Shown: positions 26,730 to 35,738, counted from the first letter of the stretch. The stretch is DNA of 64,000 nucleotides from Aureimonas glaciei (GCF_014643375.1 NZ_BMJJ01000011.1:62389-126388); one strand, 5' to 3'. Made by a program: numbers and translations. The notes: generated from the sequence alone by a model not told the origin.

Positions 26730-28253
26730 ATGTCGGAAAACATCCTCGAGCTGCGCGCGATCCACAAGGCCTATCACGGCGTCACCGCGCTCGACGGCGT
26801 CAGCCTCGACGTGCGTCCCGGCGAGGTGCTGGGGCTCGTCGGCGAGAACGGCGCCGGCAAGTCGACCTTGATGAAGATCCTCGGCGGCGTGATCGCGCCG
26901 ACCTCCGGCACCATCACCATCTCCGGCACGCCCTACGATCACCTCTCGGTCAACGAAGCGGCCCGCCAGGGGATCGCCTTCGTCCACCAGGAACTGAACC
27001 TGTTCGAGAATCTCGACGTCGCGGCGAATGTCTTCATCGGCCGCGAGCCGCGCCGGGGCGGCTTTCTCAAGCTGGTCGACGACGGCGAGGTGCATCGGCG
27101 CGTCGCCCCGATCCTCCAGCGCCTCGGCGTCGATTTCGGCCCCTCCGACCTCGTCGAGAACCTCTCCATCGCCCAGCGGCAGATGGTCGAGATCGCCAAG
27201 GCACTGTCGCAGCAGGCCCGCGTCATCATCATGGACGAGCCCACCTCCAGCCTGACGCTGACGGAAACGGCGCGGCTCCTGAAGGTCGTGGCCGATCTGC
27301 GCGGCACCGGCGTCGCCATCATCTACATCTCCCACCGCCTGGGCGAGATCGAGCACATCGCGGACCGGGTGGTCGTCCTGCGCGACGGGCGCGTCGTCGG
27401 CGAGCTCGGCAAGGGCGCCATCACCCATCCCGCGATGATCCGCCTGATGATCGGCCGCGACCTCAAATCCATCTATCTCCAGCCGGCCCGCGACGTCGTC
27501 GCGGAGGGGCTGGAGGCGCGCGGGATCGTCACGCGCGCCTATCCGGACAGGGCCGTCGACCTGACGGTCGGGCGCGGCGAGATCGTCGGCCTCGCCGGCC
27601 TCGTCGGTGCCGGGCGGACCGAACTCGTCGAGGCGATCTTCGGCATCGACCTGCCGCTGGCCGGCGAGATCCGGCTCGACGGCGCGCCGATCCGCATCCG
27701 CGGCGTCACCGACGCCATCGCCCACGGCATCTATCTCGCCCCGGAAGACCGCAAGCGCTGCGGCCTGATCGTCGAGCAGTCGGTGATGCACAACATGACG
27801 CTGGCCGACCTGTCGCGCTACGCCCGCGGCTGGCTGGTCGACGGCGCCGCCGAGCGCCGCGTGGCGGAATTCCAGAGCAAGTCGCTGCGCATCAAGAGCG
27901 AGAGCGTAGGCGCCACCGCGCTCACCCTGTCGGGCGGCAACCAGCAGAAGATCGTGCTCGGCAAATGGCTGTCGATGAAGCCCTCGCTGATGATCTTCGA
28001 CGAGCCGACGCGCGGCATCGACGTCGGCGCCAAGTCCGAGATCTACCGCATTATGCGGGACCTTGCCGACAGCGGCGTCGCCATCCTGATGGTGTCGAGC
28101 GACATGGAGGAGGTCATCGGCGTCAGCGACCGCGTCGTGGTCATGCACGAGGGCCGGATCGGCGGGCATCTGAAGCGCGAAGACTTCTCCGAACACAATG
28201 TCCTCACCCTCGCCACCGGGCAGGGCCACCTCACCGAAAGCGCGCATCCATGA
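26730..28253 (+). CDS. Sugar ABC transporter ATPase (RbsA/MglA type)
   Basis: Double ATPase of 507 residues. First cassette: Walker A GENGAGKST (about 39-47), degenerate signature LSIAQRQMVEIAKAL, Walker B VIIMDEPTSSL. Second cassette: degenerate Walker A GLVGAGRTELVEAIFG, good signature LSGGNQQKIVLGKWLS, Walker B LMIFDEPTRGIDVG. This asymmetry is normal for the family. AGGA lies 8 nt before the ATG. It overlaps the permease start by 4 nt. Its job is to power import of the sugar bound by the upstream protein. Confidence 0.94.
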   Translation: MSENILELRAIHKAYHGVTALDGVSLDVRPGEVLGLVGENGAGKSTLMKILGGVIAPTSGTITISGTPYDHLSVNEAARQGIAFVHQELNLFENLDVAANVFIGREPRRGGFLKLVDDGEVHRRVAPILQRLGVDFGPSDLVENLSIAQRQMVEIAKALSQQARVIIMDEPTSSLTLTETARLLKVVADLRGTGVAIIYISHRLGEIEHIADRVVVLRDGRVVGELGKGAITHPAMIRLMIGRDLKSIYLQPARDVVAEGLEARGIVTRAYPDRAVDLTVGRGEIVGLAGLVGAGRTELVEAIFGIDLPLAGEIRLDGAPIRIRGVTDAIAHGIYLAPEDRKRCGLIVEQSVMHNMTLADLSRYARGWLVDGAAERRVAEFQSKSLRIKSESVGATALTLSGGNQQKIVLGKWLSMKPSLMIFDEPTRGIDVGAKSEIYRIMRDLADSGVAILMVSSDMEEVIGVSDRVVVMHEGRIGGHLKREDFSEHNVLTLATGQGHLTESAHP

Positions 28254-29251
28254 TCCGCAAAGAGACCGGCCTCTTTCTCCTGATCGTCGTCACCGGCGCC
28301 ATCACCGCGGCGATCAACCCGCAGTTCCTGTCGCAGGTCAATCTCGTCAATCTCGCCAACCAGATCGGCCTCTTCGGACTCCTGGCCATCGGCCTCGGCA
28401 TCGTCATCATCACCGGCGGCATCGACCTCTCGGTCGGCTCGATGCTCGCCCTTCTCGGCATCCTCTTCCTCGACCTCCTGGTCGAATACGAGATCGCCTG
28501 GCCGCTCGCCGCCATGGCGACGGTGCTCGCCGGCGGGATCCTCGGCACGCTGCACGGCCTCCTGATCACCCGCCTGCAGCTCCAACCCTTCGTCGTCACG
28601 CTCTGCGGCCTTTTGATCTACCGTGGCACCGCCCGCTGGTATACCGAGGATTCCACCCGCGGCTTCGGCTATGCCGGCGGCTACGAATGGCTGGAATGGC
28701 TGGCGTCGGGCCGGACCTGGAACATCCCGCATTCCTTCATCTTCTTCGTTCTCGTGGCGCTGTTCACCGCCGTCCTCATCCACAAGTCGGTGTTCGGCCG
28801 TTACCTCTTCGCCATCGGCAAGAACGAGGAGGCGGCGCGCTATTCGGGCCTGCCGACGAACCTCGTCATCACCTCGGCTTATGCGATCTCCGGCATCCTC
28901 ACCGGCATCAGCGCCATGGCCTTCGTCTTCTACACCCAGTCGGTCTCGCCCTCCGCGCACGGCAATTTCTACGAGCTCTACGCCATCGCCGCCGCGGTTC
29001 TCGGCGGCTGCTCGCTGCGCGGCGGCGAGGGCTCGGTGCTCGGCATCGTCCTCGGCACGGTGCTGCTGCAGGTGCTGCAGAACCTCGTCAACATGCTGGG
29101 CATTCCGAGCTCGCTGAACTTCGCGGTGATGGGCGCGGTCATCCTGCTGGGCGTCATCGCCGACCGCGAGATCCAGCGCCGGCGCCAGGCCGCCATCGGC
29201 CGCAAGCAGCTGGAGCAGCGCACGCTCGCCGGGACCCGCTCTCCGGCATGA
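28250..29251 (+). CDS. Sugar ABC transporter permease (RbsC type)
   Basis: Inner-membrane permease, 333 residues, eight to ten helices. Family marks: IIITGGIDLSVGSMLAL in the first third, TLCGLLIYRG in the middle, and GGCSLRGGEGSVLGIVLG towards the end. It overlaps the ATPase by 4 nt (ATGA). The single permease gene suggests a homodimeric channel. An 88-nt gap separates it from the SDR gene. Confidence 0.93.
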   Translation: MIRKETGLFLLIVVTGAITAAINPQFLSQVNLVNLANQIGLFGLLAIGLGIVIITGGIDLSVGSMLALLGILFLDLLVEYEIAWPLAAMATVLAGGILGTLHGLLITRLQLQPFVVTLCGLLIYRGTARWYTEDSTRGFGYAGGYEWLEWLASGRTWNIPHSFIFFVLVALFTAVLIHKSVFGRYLFAIGKNEEAARYSGLPTNLVITSAYAISGILTGISAMAFVFYTQSVSPSAHGNFYELYAIAAAVLGGCSLRGGEGSVLGIVLGTVLLQVLQNLVNMLGIPSSLNFAVMGAVILLGVIADREIQRRRQAAIGRKQLEQRTLAGTRSPA

Positions 29252-29339
29252 CCGCAGCCGCCCTTCGGCCTCGCCAGCAACCGCCGTCCGGCAGGGATGG
29301 CCGGAACGGAAAACCGTTCCCGCATCGGGAGAACCGCCT

Positions 29340-30122
29340 TTGACCGCCCCCTATCGTCCGCGCTACGGCGCGACCTATCCCAGCCTCCGCGACCGCACCG
29401 TGCTGATCACCGGCGGCGGCAGCGGCATCGGCGCCGAGATCACCCGCCACTTCGCCCATCAGGGCACGCGCGTCGGCTTCATCGACATCGCGGTGCCGGA
29501 GTCCGAAGCCCTGGTCGCCGAACTCAAGGCGGAAAACTGCGAGGTCCTCTTCCAGAACGTCGATCTGCGCGACATTGCGGCGGTCCGCGCCGGCATCGAC
29601 GCCATCCGGGCCGAATTCGGGCCGATCACCCTCCTCGTCAACAACGCCGCGCATGACCAGCGCGCCACGATCGACGAGATCACGCCGGAATTCTGGGACG
29701 ACCGGCAGGCGGTCAACCTCCGGCACCAGTTCTTCTGCGCCCAGGCCGTCTACAAGGACATGGCGGCGGCAGGCGGCGGCGCCATCGTCAACATCGGCTC
29801 CTTCGCCTATATCGCCGGCGTCGAGGGGCTGACGCCCTACGTCGCCGCCAAGTCGGGCGTCATCGGGCTGACACGGGGCCTGGCGCGCGAACTCGGCCCC
29901 CACAACATCCGCGTCAACTGCGTCCTGCCCGGCTGGATCATGACGCAGCGCCAGCTCGACCTCTGGGTCACGCCCGAGGTCGAGGCCGAGATTTTCAAGC
30001 GGCAGTGCCTGAAGCGCAAGATCGATCCGGCCGACATCGCCCGGACCATCCTGTTCTTCGCCTCGGACGAGGCGGGCGCCTGCACCAACCAGTCGCATGT
30101 GGTGGATGCCGGCTGGACCTGA
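29340..30122 (+). CDS. SDR dehydrogenase, probable sugar 1-dehydrogenase
   Basis: Classical short-chain dehydrogenase of 260 residues. Cofactor motif TGGGSGIG (about 24-31), NNAAH after beta-4, catalytic Ser in NIGSFAYI and Tyr/Lys in TPYVAAKSG. Asp in the FIDIA stretch after beta-2 suggests NAD preference. It follows a sugar importer, and similar pairs often start oxidative sugar degradation (sugar to lactone), so a sugar 1-dehydrogenase role is inferred. The start is TTG at 29340, with GGGAG 8 nt ahead. Convergent with the FAH-family gene. Confidence 0.88.
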   Translation: MTAPYRPRYGATYPSLRDRTVLITGGGSGIGAEITRHFAHQGTRVGFIDIAVPESEALVAELKAENCEVLFQNVDLRDIAAVRAGIDAIRAEFGPITLLVNNAAHDQRATIDEITPEFWDDRQAVNLRHQFFCAQAVYKDMAAAGGGAIVNIGSFAYIAGVEGLTPYVAAKSGVIGLTRGLARELGPHNIRVNCVLPGWIMTQRQLDLWVTPEVEAEIFKRQCLKRKIDPADIARTILFFASDEAGACTNQSHVVDAGWT

Positions 30123-30221
30123 GCGGACCGCGCCGGCCCCAGCGGATCGCTGAGGAGACGGCGTGCTGGCCTTGAGCCGAAGCCCCGCCGATTCAACCGC
30201 CGGGCGCTCAGCGGTGAGAAA

Positions 30222-31070
30222 TTACGCCGCGCGCGGCTTCAGCGTCTGCTGCTGTTCGCCGAGACCGGTGATGCCGAGCCGCATCGTGTCGCCCGCCTTC
30301 ATGAACACCGGCGGCTTGCGGCCGAGACCGACGCCGGGGGGCGTGCCCGTCGTGATGATGTCGCCCGGCTGCAGCGCCATGAAGCGGCTGGCATAGGCGA
30401 CGATGTGCGCGCAGGTGAAGATCATGCGCGTCGTCGTGCCGGTCTGCTCCCGGCGACCGTTGAGATCGAGCCAGAGGTCGAGGTTCTGCGGATCGCCGAC
30501 CTCGTCCCCCGTCACCAGCCAGGGACCGCAGGGGGCAAAGGTCGGATAGCTCTTGCCCTTGGCCCACTGGCCCTCCCATTCCAGCTGGTACTCGCGCTCG
30601 GACAGGTCGTTCAGGATGGTGTAGCCGGCGACGTAGGACAGAGCCTCCTCCTCGGAAACGTGCCAGCAGGGCCGCCCGATGACGAAGGCCAGTTCCACCT
30701 CCCAGTCGAGCTTGGTCGAGCCCGGTGGCAGGATCACGTCGTCGAAGGGCCCGCTGAGCGCGCCCGTGTGCTTGTTGAAGATGATCGGCTGCGAGGGGAT
30801 CGGCGCGTTCGTCTCCTCGGCATGGTCGGTGTAGTTGAGGCCGATGCAGACGAGATTGCCGACATGGGCGACGGGCACGCCGAGCCGAACGTTCTCGTCC
30901 ACCAGCGGCAGCGACCCGAGGTCGAGCCCGCGCAGGCGATCGAGCCCCTCAGGCGAAAGCGTCGCGGCGTCGATATCGCGCACGATGCCCGACAGGTCGC
31001 GCACGCCCCCCTCGGCATCGAGGATACCTGGCTTTTCGGCGCCGGCCGGACCATGGCGAAGCAGTTTCAT
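30222..31070 (-). CDS. Fumarylacetoacetate hydrolase family protein
   Basis: FAH-fold enzyme of 282 residues. Members hydrolyse or decarboxylate C-C bonds in 2,4-dioxo or 2-oxo acids using Mg2+ or Mn2+. Metal ligands are visible as Glu124 and Glu126 (DWEVEL) and Asp155 (ILNDLSERE); the tail GDIITTGTPPGVG is also typical. The sequence resembles the 2,4-diketo-3-deoxy-L-fuconate hydrolase and acylpyruvase branch more than true fumarylacetoacetase. Start set at ATG 31070 with GGGAG 6 nt ahead; ATG 31076 abuts that site. Last gene of the operon 33057-33758, lacI, aroE-like, FAH. Confidence 0.9.
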   Translation of the reverse strand: MKLLRHGPAGAEKPGILDAEGGVRDLSGIVRDIDAATLSPEGLDRLRGLDLGSLPLVDENVRLGVPVAHVGNLVCIGLNYTDHAEETNAPIPSQPIIFNKHTGALSGPFDDVILPPGSTKLDWEVELAFVIGRPCWHVSEEEALSYVAGYTILNDLSEREYQLEWEGQWAKGKSYPTFAPCGPWLVTGDEVGDPQNLDLWLDLNGRREQTGTTTRMIFTCAHIVAYASRFMALQPGDIITTGTPPGVGLGRKPPVFMKAGDTMRLGITGLGEQQQTLKPRAA

Positions 31071-31100
31071 GTTCATCTCCCAAACTGAAGGCGGGGTGGT

Positions 31101-31949
31101 TCAGGCCCGATCGGACCCGATCTGGAGAAAGTCGATGATGGCCGCCGTCTGCGCGGCGACCATGGCAGCGCCGCCGGCATGGCGGCAGCCGAGGCGCCGC
31201 GCCGCGTCGAGCAGCGGGGTGGTCGGCCGGGTGACGATGTCGACGACGGCGACGCCGGCATGAAGGCTGGAGACGTCGACGGGCAGGCCGTCCGACGCCG
31301 CCATCCCGACGGGCGAGGCGTTGACGAGGAGGTCGAGGTCGCCGGGCACGAGCGTGGCCACGGCCTGTGCCGGGGTTCCCGCCTCGGCGATCCGGCGGGC
31401 GAGACCGGCGGCGCGCGCCGGTTCACGGTCCATGAGGGCGAGCGAGTGGATGCCGGCGCCGGCGAGGGCGAAGGCGATGGCGCTGCCGGCACCGCCCGCG
31501 CCGATCAGGCCGACCCGGAGGCCGGCCGGCGCGACGCCGATCGCGCGCACCGCGCCGACGAGACCGACGCCGTCGAAGATGTCGCCGAACCAGCCGCCCC
31601 CAGGCAGCCGGCGCAGCGCGTTGACCGCGCCGACCGACCGCGCGGCATCGCTGAAGCCTTCGAGCATCGGCATGATCCGCGTCTTGAACGGCATGGTGAC
31701 GACGATGCCGCCGAGATTGGCGACCCGCATCAGCGCCGGCATGTCGGCCTCGAACGAGGCCGAGGACAGCTGGAACGGCACCATGACGGCACCGATGCCG
31801 CGGCGCGCGAAGGCGGCGTTGAAGCTGGAAGGCGACTTCACCTGCCGGATCGGGTCGCCGACGATGGCGACGATCGCGGTCTCGCCGGTGATGGGGGGGC
31901 ATGGGTCATCGGGGCGGGTGACCGCATGGCCCTCGGCTGGCGTATCCAT
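31101..31949 (-). CDS. Shikimate/quinate dehydrogenase-like protein
   Basis: AroE-fold NAD(P)-dependent enzyme of 282 residues. Substrate-site residues: GDPIRQVKSPSSFN near 31-44, catalytic Lys89 in TMPFK, Asn110, and Asp126 in GDIFDGVG, where housekeeping AroE usually has NTDG. Rossmann motif GLIGAGGAGSA (about 147-157). The altered NTD block and the catabolic surroundings suggest a paralogue acting on quinate, shikimate or a related cyclic hydroxy-acid rather than the biosynthetic AroE. AGGA precedes the ATG. Between lacI and the FAH gene, with gaps of 10 and 30 nt. Confidence 0.86.
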   Translation of the reverse strand: MDTPAEGHAVTRPDDPCPPITGETAIVAIVGDPIRQVKSPSSFNAAFARRGIGAVMVPFQLSSASFEADMPALMRVANLGGIVVTMPFKTRIMPMLEGFSDAARSVGAVNALRRLPGGGWFGDIFDGVGLVGAVRAIGVAPAGLRVGLIGAGGAGSAIAFALAGAGIHSLALMDREPARAAGLARRIAEAGTPAQAVATLVPGDLDLLVNASPVGMAASDGLPVDVSSLHAGVAVVDIVTRPTTPLLDAARRLGCRHAGGAAMVAAQTAAIIDFLQIGSDRA

Positions 31950-31959
31950 GGTGTCCTGT

Positions 31960-33042
31960 CTAGTCTTTGGGGGGTGGACCGGAGGAGGCGCGGACCACGA
32001 TTTCCGCCTCGCTCTCCAGCGGATAGTCGGGCTCGCGCTGCTCGACCCGGTCGACGATCAGCCGCGCCGCGCGGTAGCCGATCTCCTCCCCGGGCACGCG
32101 CACGGTGGTGACGGGCACCGGCAGGTGGCTCATGATCTCGATGTCGTCGTAGCCGACGATCGAGACGTCCTCGGGGACGCGCCGTCCGGTCGCGAGAGCT
32201 TCCAGCACGGCGCCGATGGCGAGCGGGGCATTGCCGCAGATGATGGCGGTCGGCCGCGGATCAGTCGCCATCACCTGGGCGAACAGGCGCCGCCCCTCCT
32301 CGATCGTCCACGTCCCGATCGCCAGGTGCTGCGGGCGGACCGCCAGCCCGCGCAGGGCCAGGGCGTCGCGGATTCCAGCGAGCCGCGCGCTGGCGCGGTC
32401 GTTGTTCTCGGTCGCCTGGGCGATGACGGCGAAGCGGACATGGCCGAGATCGGCCAGATAGTCCGTCATCGTGACGAGCGCCTTGTGATTGTCCGGGCCG
32501 ACGCAGCTGCCGTGGATGGCGGGCTCGTAGATGAAGGAGCTGATGAAGGGCAGGTTGCGCTGCTTCAGGAAGGGCAGCAGGTCCGGGTGATGGGCGAGGC
32601 CGACGAGGATGACGCCGTCAACGCCGCGCTCGGCAAACTTGCGGACCTGCTGGAACTCCAGGTCCGGATCGTATTCGGAACAGGCCAGGAGCAGGGTGTA
32701 GCCGACGTCGAGGAGCTGGCGCTGGATGGCGTTGGCGGCACGGGGAAAATCGCCGAGACCAAGGGTCGGGAACACCGCGCCGATGGTCTGCGACCGGCCT
32801 GTCGTGAACGCCCGCGCGCGTCCGTCTGGAATCCAGCCGAGTTCGGCGACCGCGAGCGCGATCCGCTCGCGCAGTTCGGGAGACACGACCTCGGGGCGGT
32901 TGATCGCCCGCGATACGGTGGCGGTCGACACGCCCACGGCCCGCGCGACGTCCCTGAGGCCGACGCCGCCGGTCGGCGTCGATCCCGGCATCTTCGTCGC
33001 GGGACCCGGCATCCCGCCGACCTCCGCCTTCACCTTCGCCAT
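31960..33042 (-). CDS. LacI family regulator of the CoA-thioester catabolic cluster
   Basis: Regulator of 360 residues with a longer than usual N-terminus (about 27 residues) before the helix-turn-helix LRDVARAVGVSTATVSRAIN (29-48). The sugar-binding-like core follows (IGAVFPTLGLGDFP...VDGVILVGLAHHPDLL), then the dimer and effector region with SIVGYDDIEIMSHLPVPVTTV. GGGGG lies 5 nt before the chosen ATG (33042). Three LacI-type boxes lie in gaps to its right (33773, 33893, 35618), so it probably represses both its own operon and the facing one. Embedded within the operon it controls. Confidence 0.9.
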   Translation of the reverse strand: MAKVKAEVGGMPGPATKMPGSTPTGGVGLRDVARAVGVSTATVSRAINRPEVVSPELRERIALAVAELGWIPDGRARAFTTGRSQTIGAVFPTLGLGDFPRAANAIQRQLLDVGYTLLLACSEYDPDLEFQQVRKFAERGVDGVILVGLAHHPDLLPFLKQRNLPFISSFIYEPAIHGSCVGPDNHKALVTMTDYLADLGHVRFAVIAQATENNDRASARLAGIRDALALRGLAVRPQHLAIGTWTIEEGRRLFAQVMATDPRPTAIICGNAPLAIGAVLEALATGRRVPEDVSIVGYDDIEIMSHLPVPVTTVRVPGEEIGYRAARLIVDRVEQREPDYPLESEAEIVVRASSGPPPKD

Positions 33043-33056
33043 GTCAGCCCCCTTGA

Positions 33057-33758
33057 TCACCGTCTGAGGCTCGGGCCGGACAACTGGTCGCGGCCGAGCG
33101 CATACTGCAGACGATAGATCCCGCGATCGGCCGGCGGGCAAGCCGCTTCGGTGCCGCCGAGGACGGTGTCGATGTCCGCGGCGAGAATCGCCTCCAGAGG
33201 CTCCGGGCCGGTCGCTTCGACGAGGAGGATCCACGCGGCCGTCCGGTCCGGTTCGCCGCGCAGCGCCTTTTCGGCCGTCGCTCCCCCGCCCGACCCCGCC
33301 TCGCCGCGCAGGAGATGCACGCCGACCACCCCGTCCCGTTCCCGGAGGGCATCGAGGTTCCCGGTCACGCGGCCGAGAAACGCCGACGGCAGGACCTCTG
33401 TCGCCAGCCTCAGCGTCGCGACGAAGGCGCCGTCGCCCTCCCCCTTCGAGTAGACCACGGCGCAGGCCGTGCGCGAGGTGTCGCGAAAGTGGCGCACGAC
33501 GCGCTTCGTCCATTCCGACGGGTCGTCGAGGCGGGCGAGATAGGCCGGCGAGGCGAGGACGGCGGGCGTTTCGGCCTCGTAGAAATTGAAGTATTTCGGC
33601 TCGCCGCGAACAGCGACATAGCGCCGGCCGCGCACAAATCCCGGCACCGCCACGCGCTCGGGGATGTGCTCGCGGACGTGCCAGGACAGGAAATCCGGTT
33701 CTGCCGCCGCCGCGATGCCATTCCAGATCGCCAGGACGCCCTCCCCCGCCAAACCCAT
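33057..33758 (-). CDS. Uncharacterised two-lobed protein, EthD-like alpha/beta barrel
   Basis: A 233-residue soluble protein without signal or membrane segment. The N-terminal half (LAIWNGI...EHIPERVAVPGFVRGRRY) resembles dimeric alpha/beta-barrel proteins of the EthD/DUF4286 kind, and the C-terminal half (VVGVHLLRGE...AAWILLVEATG) looks like a second such lobe. Related proteins are often encoded beside aromatic or organic-acid degradation genes, with unknown roles. Start set at ATG 33758, with GGAGA 7 nt ahead; the ATG at 33773 would lie inside a LacI box. First gene of its operon. Enzyme or binding role unassigned. Confidence 0.75.
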   Translation of the reverse strand: MGLAGEGVLAIWNGIAAAAEPDFLSWHVREHIPERVAVPGFVRGRRYVAVRGEPKYFNFYEAETPAVLASPAYLARLDDPSEWTKRVVRHFRDTSRTACAVVYSKGEGDGAFVATLRLATEVLPSAFLGRVTGNLDALRERDGVVGVHLLRGEAGSGGGATAEKALRGEPDRTAAWILLVEATGPEPLEAILAADIDTVLGGTEAACPPADRGIYRLQYALGRDQLSGPSLRR

Positions 33759-33772
33759 CTCTCTTCTCCCCA

Positions 33773-33786
33773 TGCAACCGATTGCC
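33773..33786. promoter_or_regulatory. LacI-type operator box 1
   Basis: TGCAACCGATTGCC fits the LacI-family pattern TGNAANCGNTTNCA at all but the last base. It lies just before the start of the minus-strand operon that contains the lacI gene. Confidence 0.7.
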
Positions 33787-33892
33787 AGCGATCATTCACC
33801 GCCGTGCGCCGCACACCACGCCTGCGCTACAGGACGCAGGCCGCCCTCGTAATTTTCCGAGGCCGCTTGACAGGCCTCCACCTCATTCGTTA

Positions 33893-33906
33893 TGCAATCG
33901 GTTACA
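33893..33906. promoter_or_regulatory. LacI-type operator box 2
   Basis: TGCAATCGGTTACA fits TGNAANCGNTTNCA exactly, 39 nt before the CoA-transferase start. Together with box 1 it brackets the divergent promoter region (120 nt apart centre to centre), an arrangement that could allow looping. Confidence 0.78.
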
Positions 33907-33945
33907 TGAGAGCAGACGCCGTTGTCAACGGTGACGGGAGGCAAA

Positions 33946-35571
33946 ATGCAGGTCATCACGGCGAGCCAGGCGGCCAGTCTCATCCAGGCCGGCGACAGCG
34001 TTCTCGTCAGCGGATCGGGCGGCGGACACTGCGTCCCCGAGACGGTGCTGGAGGCGATCGAGGCGCGCTTTCTGGAAGCCGGCGAACCGCGCGACCTGAC
34101 GCTGATCCACGCGGTCGGCATCGGCGATCGTCAGTTGAAGGGGGCGGCCCGCTTCCGCCATCCCGGCATGCTGAAGCGCTCGCTGACCAGCGCCCTGGTC
34201 GACTCGCCGCCGCTGATCGCGCTGGCCCTCGACGAAGCCTTCGAATCCTACACCATCCCGCAGGGCGTCATCTCGCAGCTCGTCCGCGAGATGGCCGCGG
34301 GCCGGCCGGGCCTGATCACCCGCACGGGCCTCCACACCTTCGTCGATCCGCGCCAGCTCGGCGGCCGCCAGAACAAGGCGGCCCAGGAGGACATCGTCGA
34401 GGTTCTCGACATCGCCGGGGAGGAATGGTTGCGCTACAAGCCCTTCCCGCTCGACGTGGTGATCCTGCGCGGGACGACCGCGGACGAGGACGGCAATGTG
34501 TCGATGGAGGAGGAGGCGATCCCCGGCGAGATGCTGTCCTGTGCCCAGGCCGCCCGCCGCCTCGGTGCCGCCGTGGTCGTGCAGGTCAAGCGGCTGGCGC
34601 GGCGCGGCACCCTGCCCCAGCGCAGCGTGCGGATCCCCGGCATCCTCGTCGACTATGTCGTCGTCGATCCCGAGCAGCGCCAGACCTATGCCAGCGCCTA
34701 CGAGCCAAGCTATGCCGGCGAGATGCGGGTGCCGGCGGAGGCCATGCGCCGGCTGCCCTTCACCGAGCGCAAGATCATCGCCCGCCGCGCCGCGATGGAG
34801 ATCGTCCCCGGCGCCGTGTGCAATCTCGGCGCGGGCATTTCCACCGGCGTGTCGGCCGTCGCCGCCGAGGAGGGCATCCTCGAGGGCATCACGCTCAGCA
34901 ACGAGCAGGGCTTCATCGGCGGCGCGCCGATGACCGGGCCGGATTCCGGGACCGCGCAGAACTTCGACGCCATGGTCGACCAGCCCTACCAGTTCGACTT
35001 CTACGACGGCGGCGGGCTCGACGTCGCCTTCCTGTCCTTCGCCGAGATCGACGCGGCCGGAAACGTCAATGTCAGCCGCTTCGGCGATACCATCGTCGGC
35101 GTTGGCGGCTTCATCAACATCAGCCAGAACGCCCGCAAGGTCGTGTTCAGCGGCACCTTCACGGCCGGCGGCCTGCGCGTTGAGGGCGGCGACGGTCGGT
35201 TGACCGTGCTGCAGGAGGGGCGGCATTCCAAGTTCGTCGAGGCCGTTCGGCAGATCTGCTACAACGGCGCCTTTGCCCGCGAGGAAGGCCGCAAGGCCCT
35301 CTTCGTCACCGAACGCGCCGTCTTCGACGTCGGGGCGCAGGGGTTGGAGCTCGTGGAGATCGCCCCGGGTGTCGATCTCGAGCGCGACATTCTCGCCCGC
35401 ATGGCATTCCGCCCGAGCATCTCGCAGAGCCTCAGGCCCATGGATGCCAGGCTCTTCAGAGCCGAGCCGATGGGGCTGGCGGTCGACTTCGCAAGGTTCG
35501 GCCGCAGTGCCCGATCTCCCCGCCGCAGGCTCGCGGCGGAATCGGGTGGAAGCGGCCGCGCCGCGGCCTGA
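33946..35571 (+). CDS. CoA-transferase, acetate/propionate CoA-transferase (YdiF) type
   Basis: Family I CoA-transferase with both lobes in one chain, 541 residues. It moves CoA from an acyl-CoA donor to a free carboxylic acid, activating it for breakdown. Seen: N-terminal lobe with DSVLVSGSGGGHCVPETVL (about 17-35), a hinge near 260-280, and the C-terminal lobe with catalytic Glu320 in LSNEQGFIGGAP. The last 25 residues are Arg/Ala/Gly-rich and not part of the fold. ATG at 33946 with GGGAGG 4 nt ahead. First gene of the plus-strand arm, with a LacI box upstream. Which acid it activates is unknown. Confidence 0.92.
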   Translation: MQVITASQAASLIQAGDSVLVSGSGGGHCVPETVLEAIEARFLEAGEPRDLTLIHAVGIGDRQLKGAARFRHPGMLKRSLTSALVDSPPLIALALDEAFESYTIPQGVISQLVREMAAGRPGLITRTGLHTFVDPRQLGGRQNKAAQEDIVEVLDIAGEEWLRYKPFPLDVVILRGTTADEDGNVSMEEEAIPGEMLSCAQAARRLGAAVVVQVKRLARRGTLPQRSVRIPGILVDYVVVDPEQRQTYASAYEPSYAGEMRVPAEAMRRLPFTERKIIARRAAMEIVPGAVCNLGAGISTGVSAVAAEEGILEGITLSNEQGFIGGAPMTGPDSGTAQNFDAMVDQPYQFDFYDGGGLDVAFLSFAEIDAAGNVNVSRFGDTIVGVGGFINISQNARKVVFSGTFTAGGLRVEGGDGRLTVLQEGRHSKFVEAVRQICYNGAFAREEGRKALFVTERAVFDVGAQGLELVEIAPGVDLERDILARMAFRPSISQSLRPMDARLFRAEPMGLAVDFARFGRSARSPRRRLAAESGGSGRAAA

Positions 35572-35617
35572 CGGCCGGCCTGTGCCATCCCGTGGGACGC
35601 GGGAGCGCAGCAGGCAA

Positions 35618-35631
35618 TGCAAGCGGATACA
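35618..35631. promoter_or_regulatory. LacI-type operator box 3
   Basis: TGCAAGCGGATACA fits TGNAANCGNTTNCA with one mismatch. It lies in the 167-nt gap between the CoA-transferase and the ABC permease, which may therefore have its own LacI-controlled promoter. Confidence 0.6.
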
Positions 35632-35738
35632 TCCCTCCCTGGGAGGAGCCTGACCGGGACATTCCGGCGGGTCCAGGGCGAACGGAAAGAAGCGGCAAGG
35701 CCTCCCGCAGGGGAGCCACCGAACAGGGAGGAAGGTCG

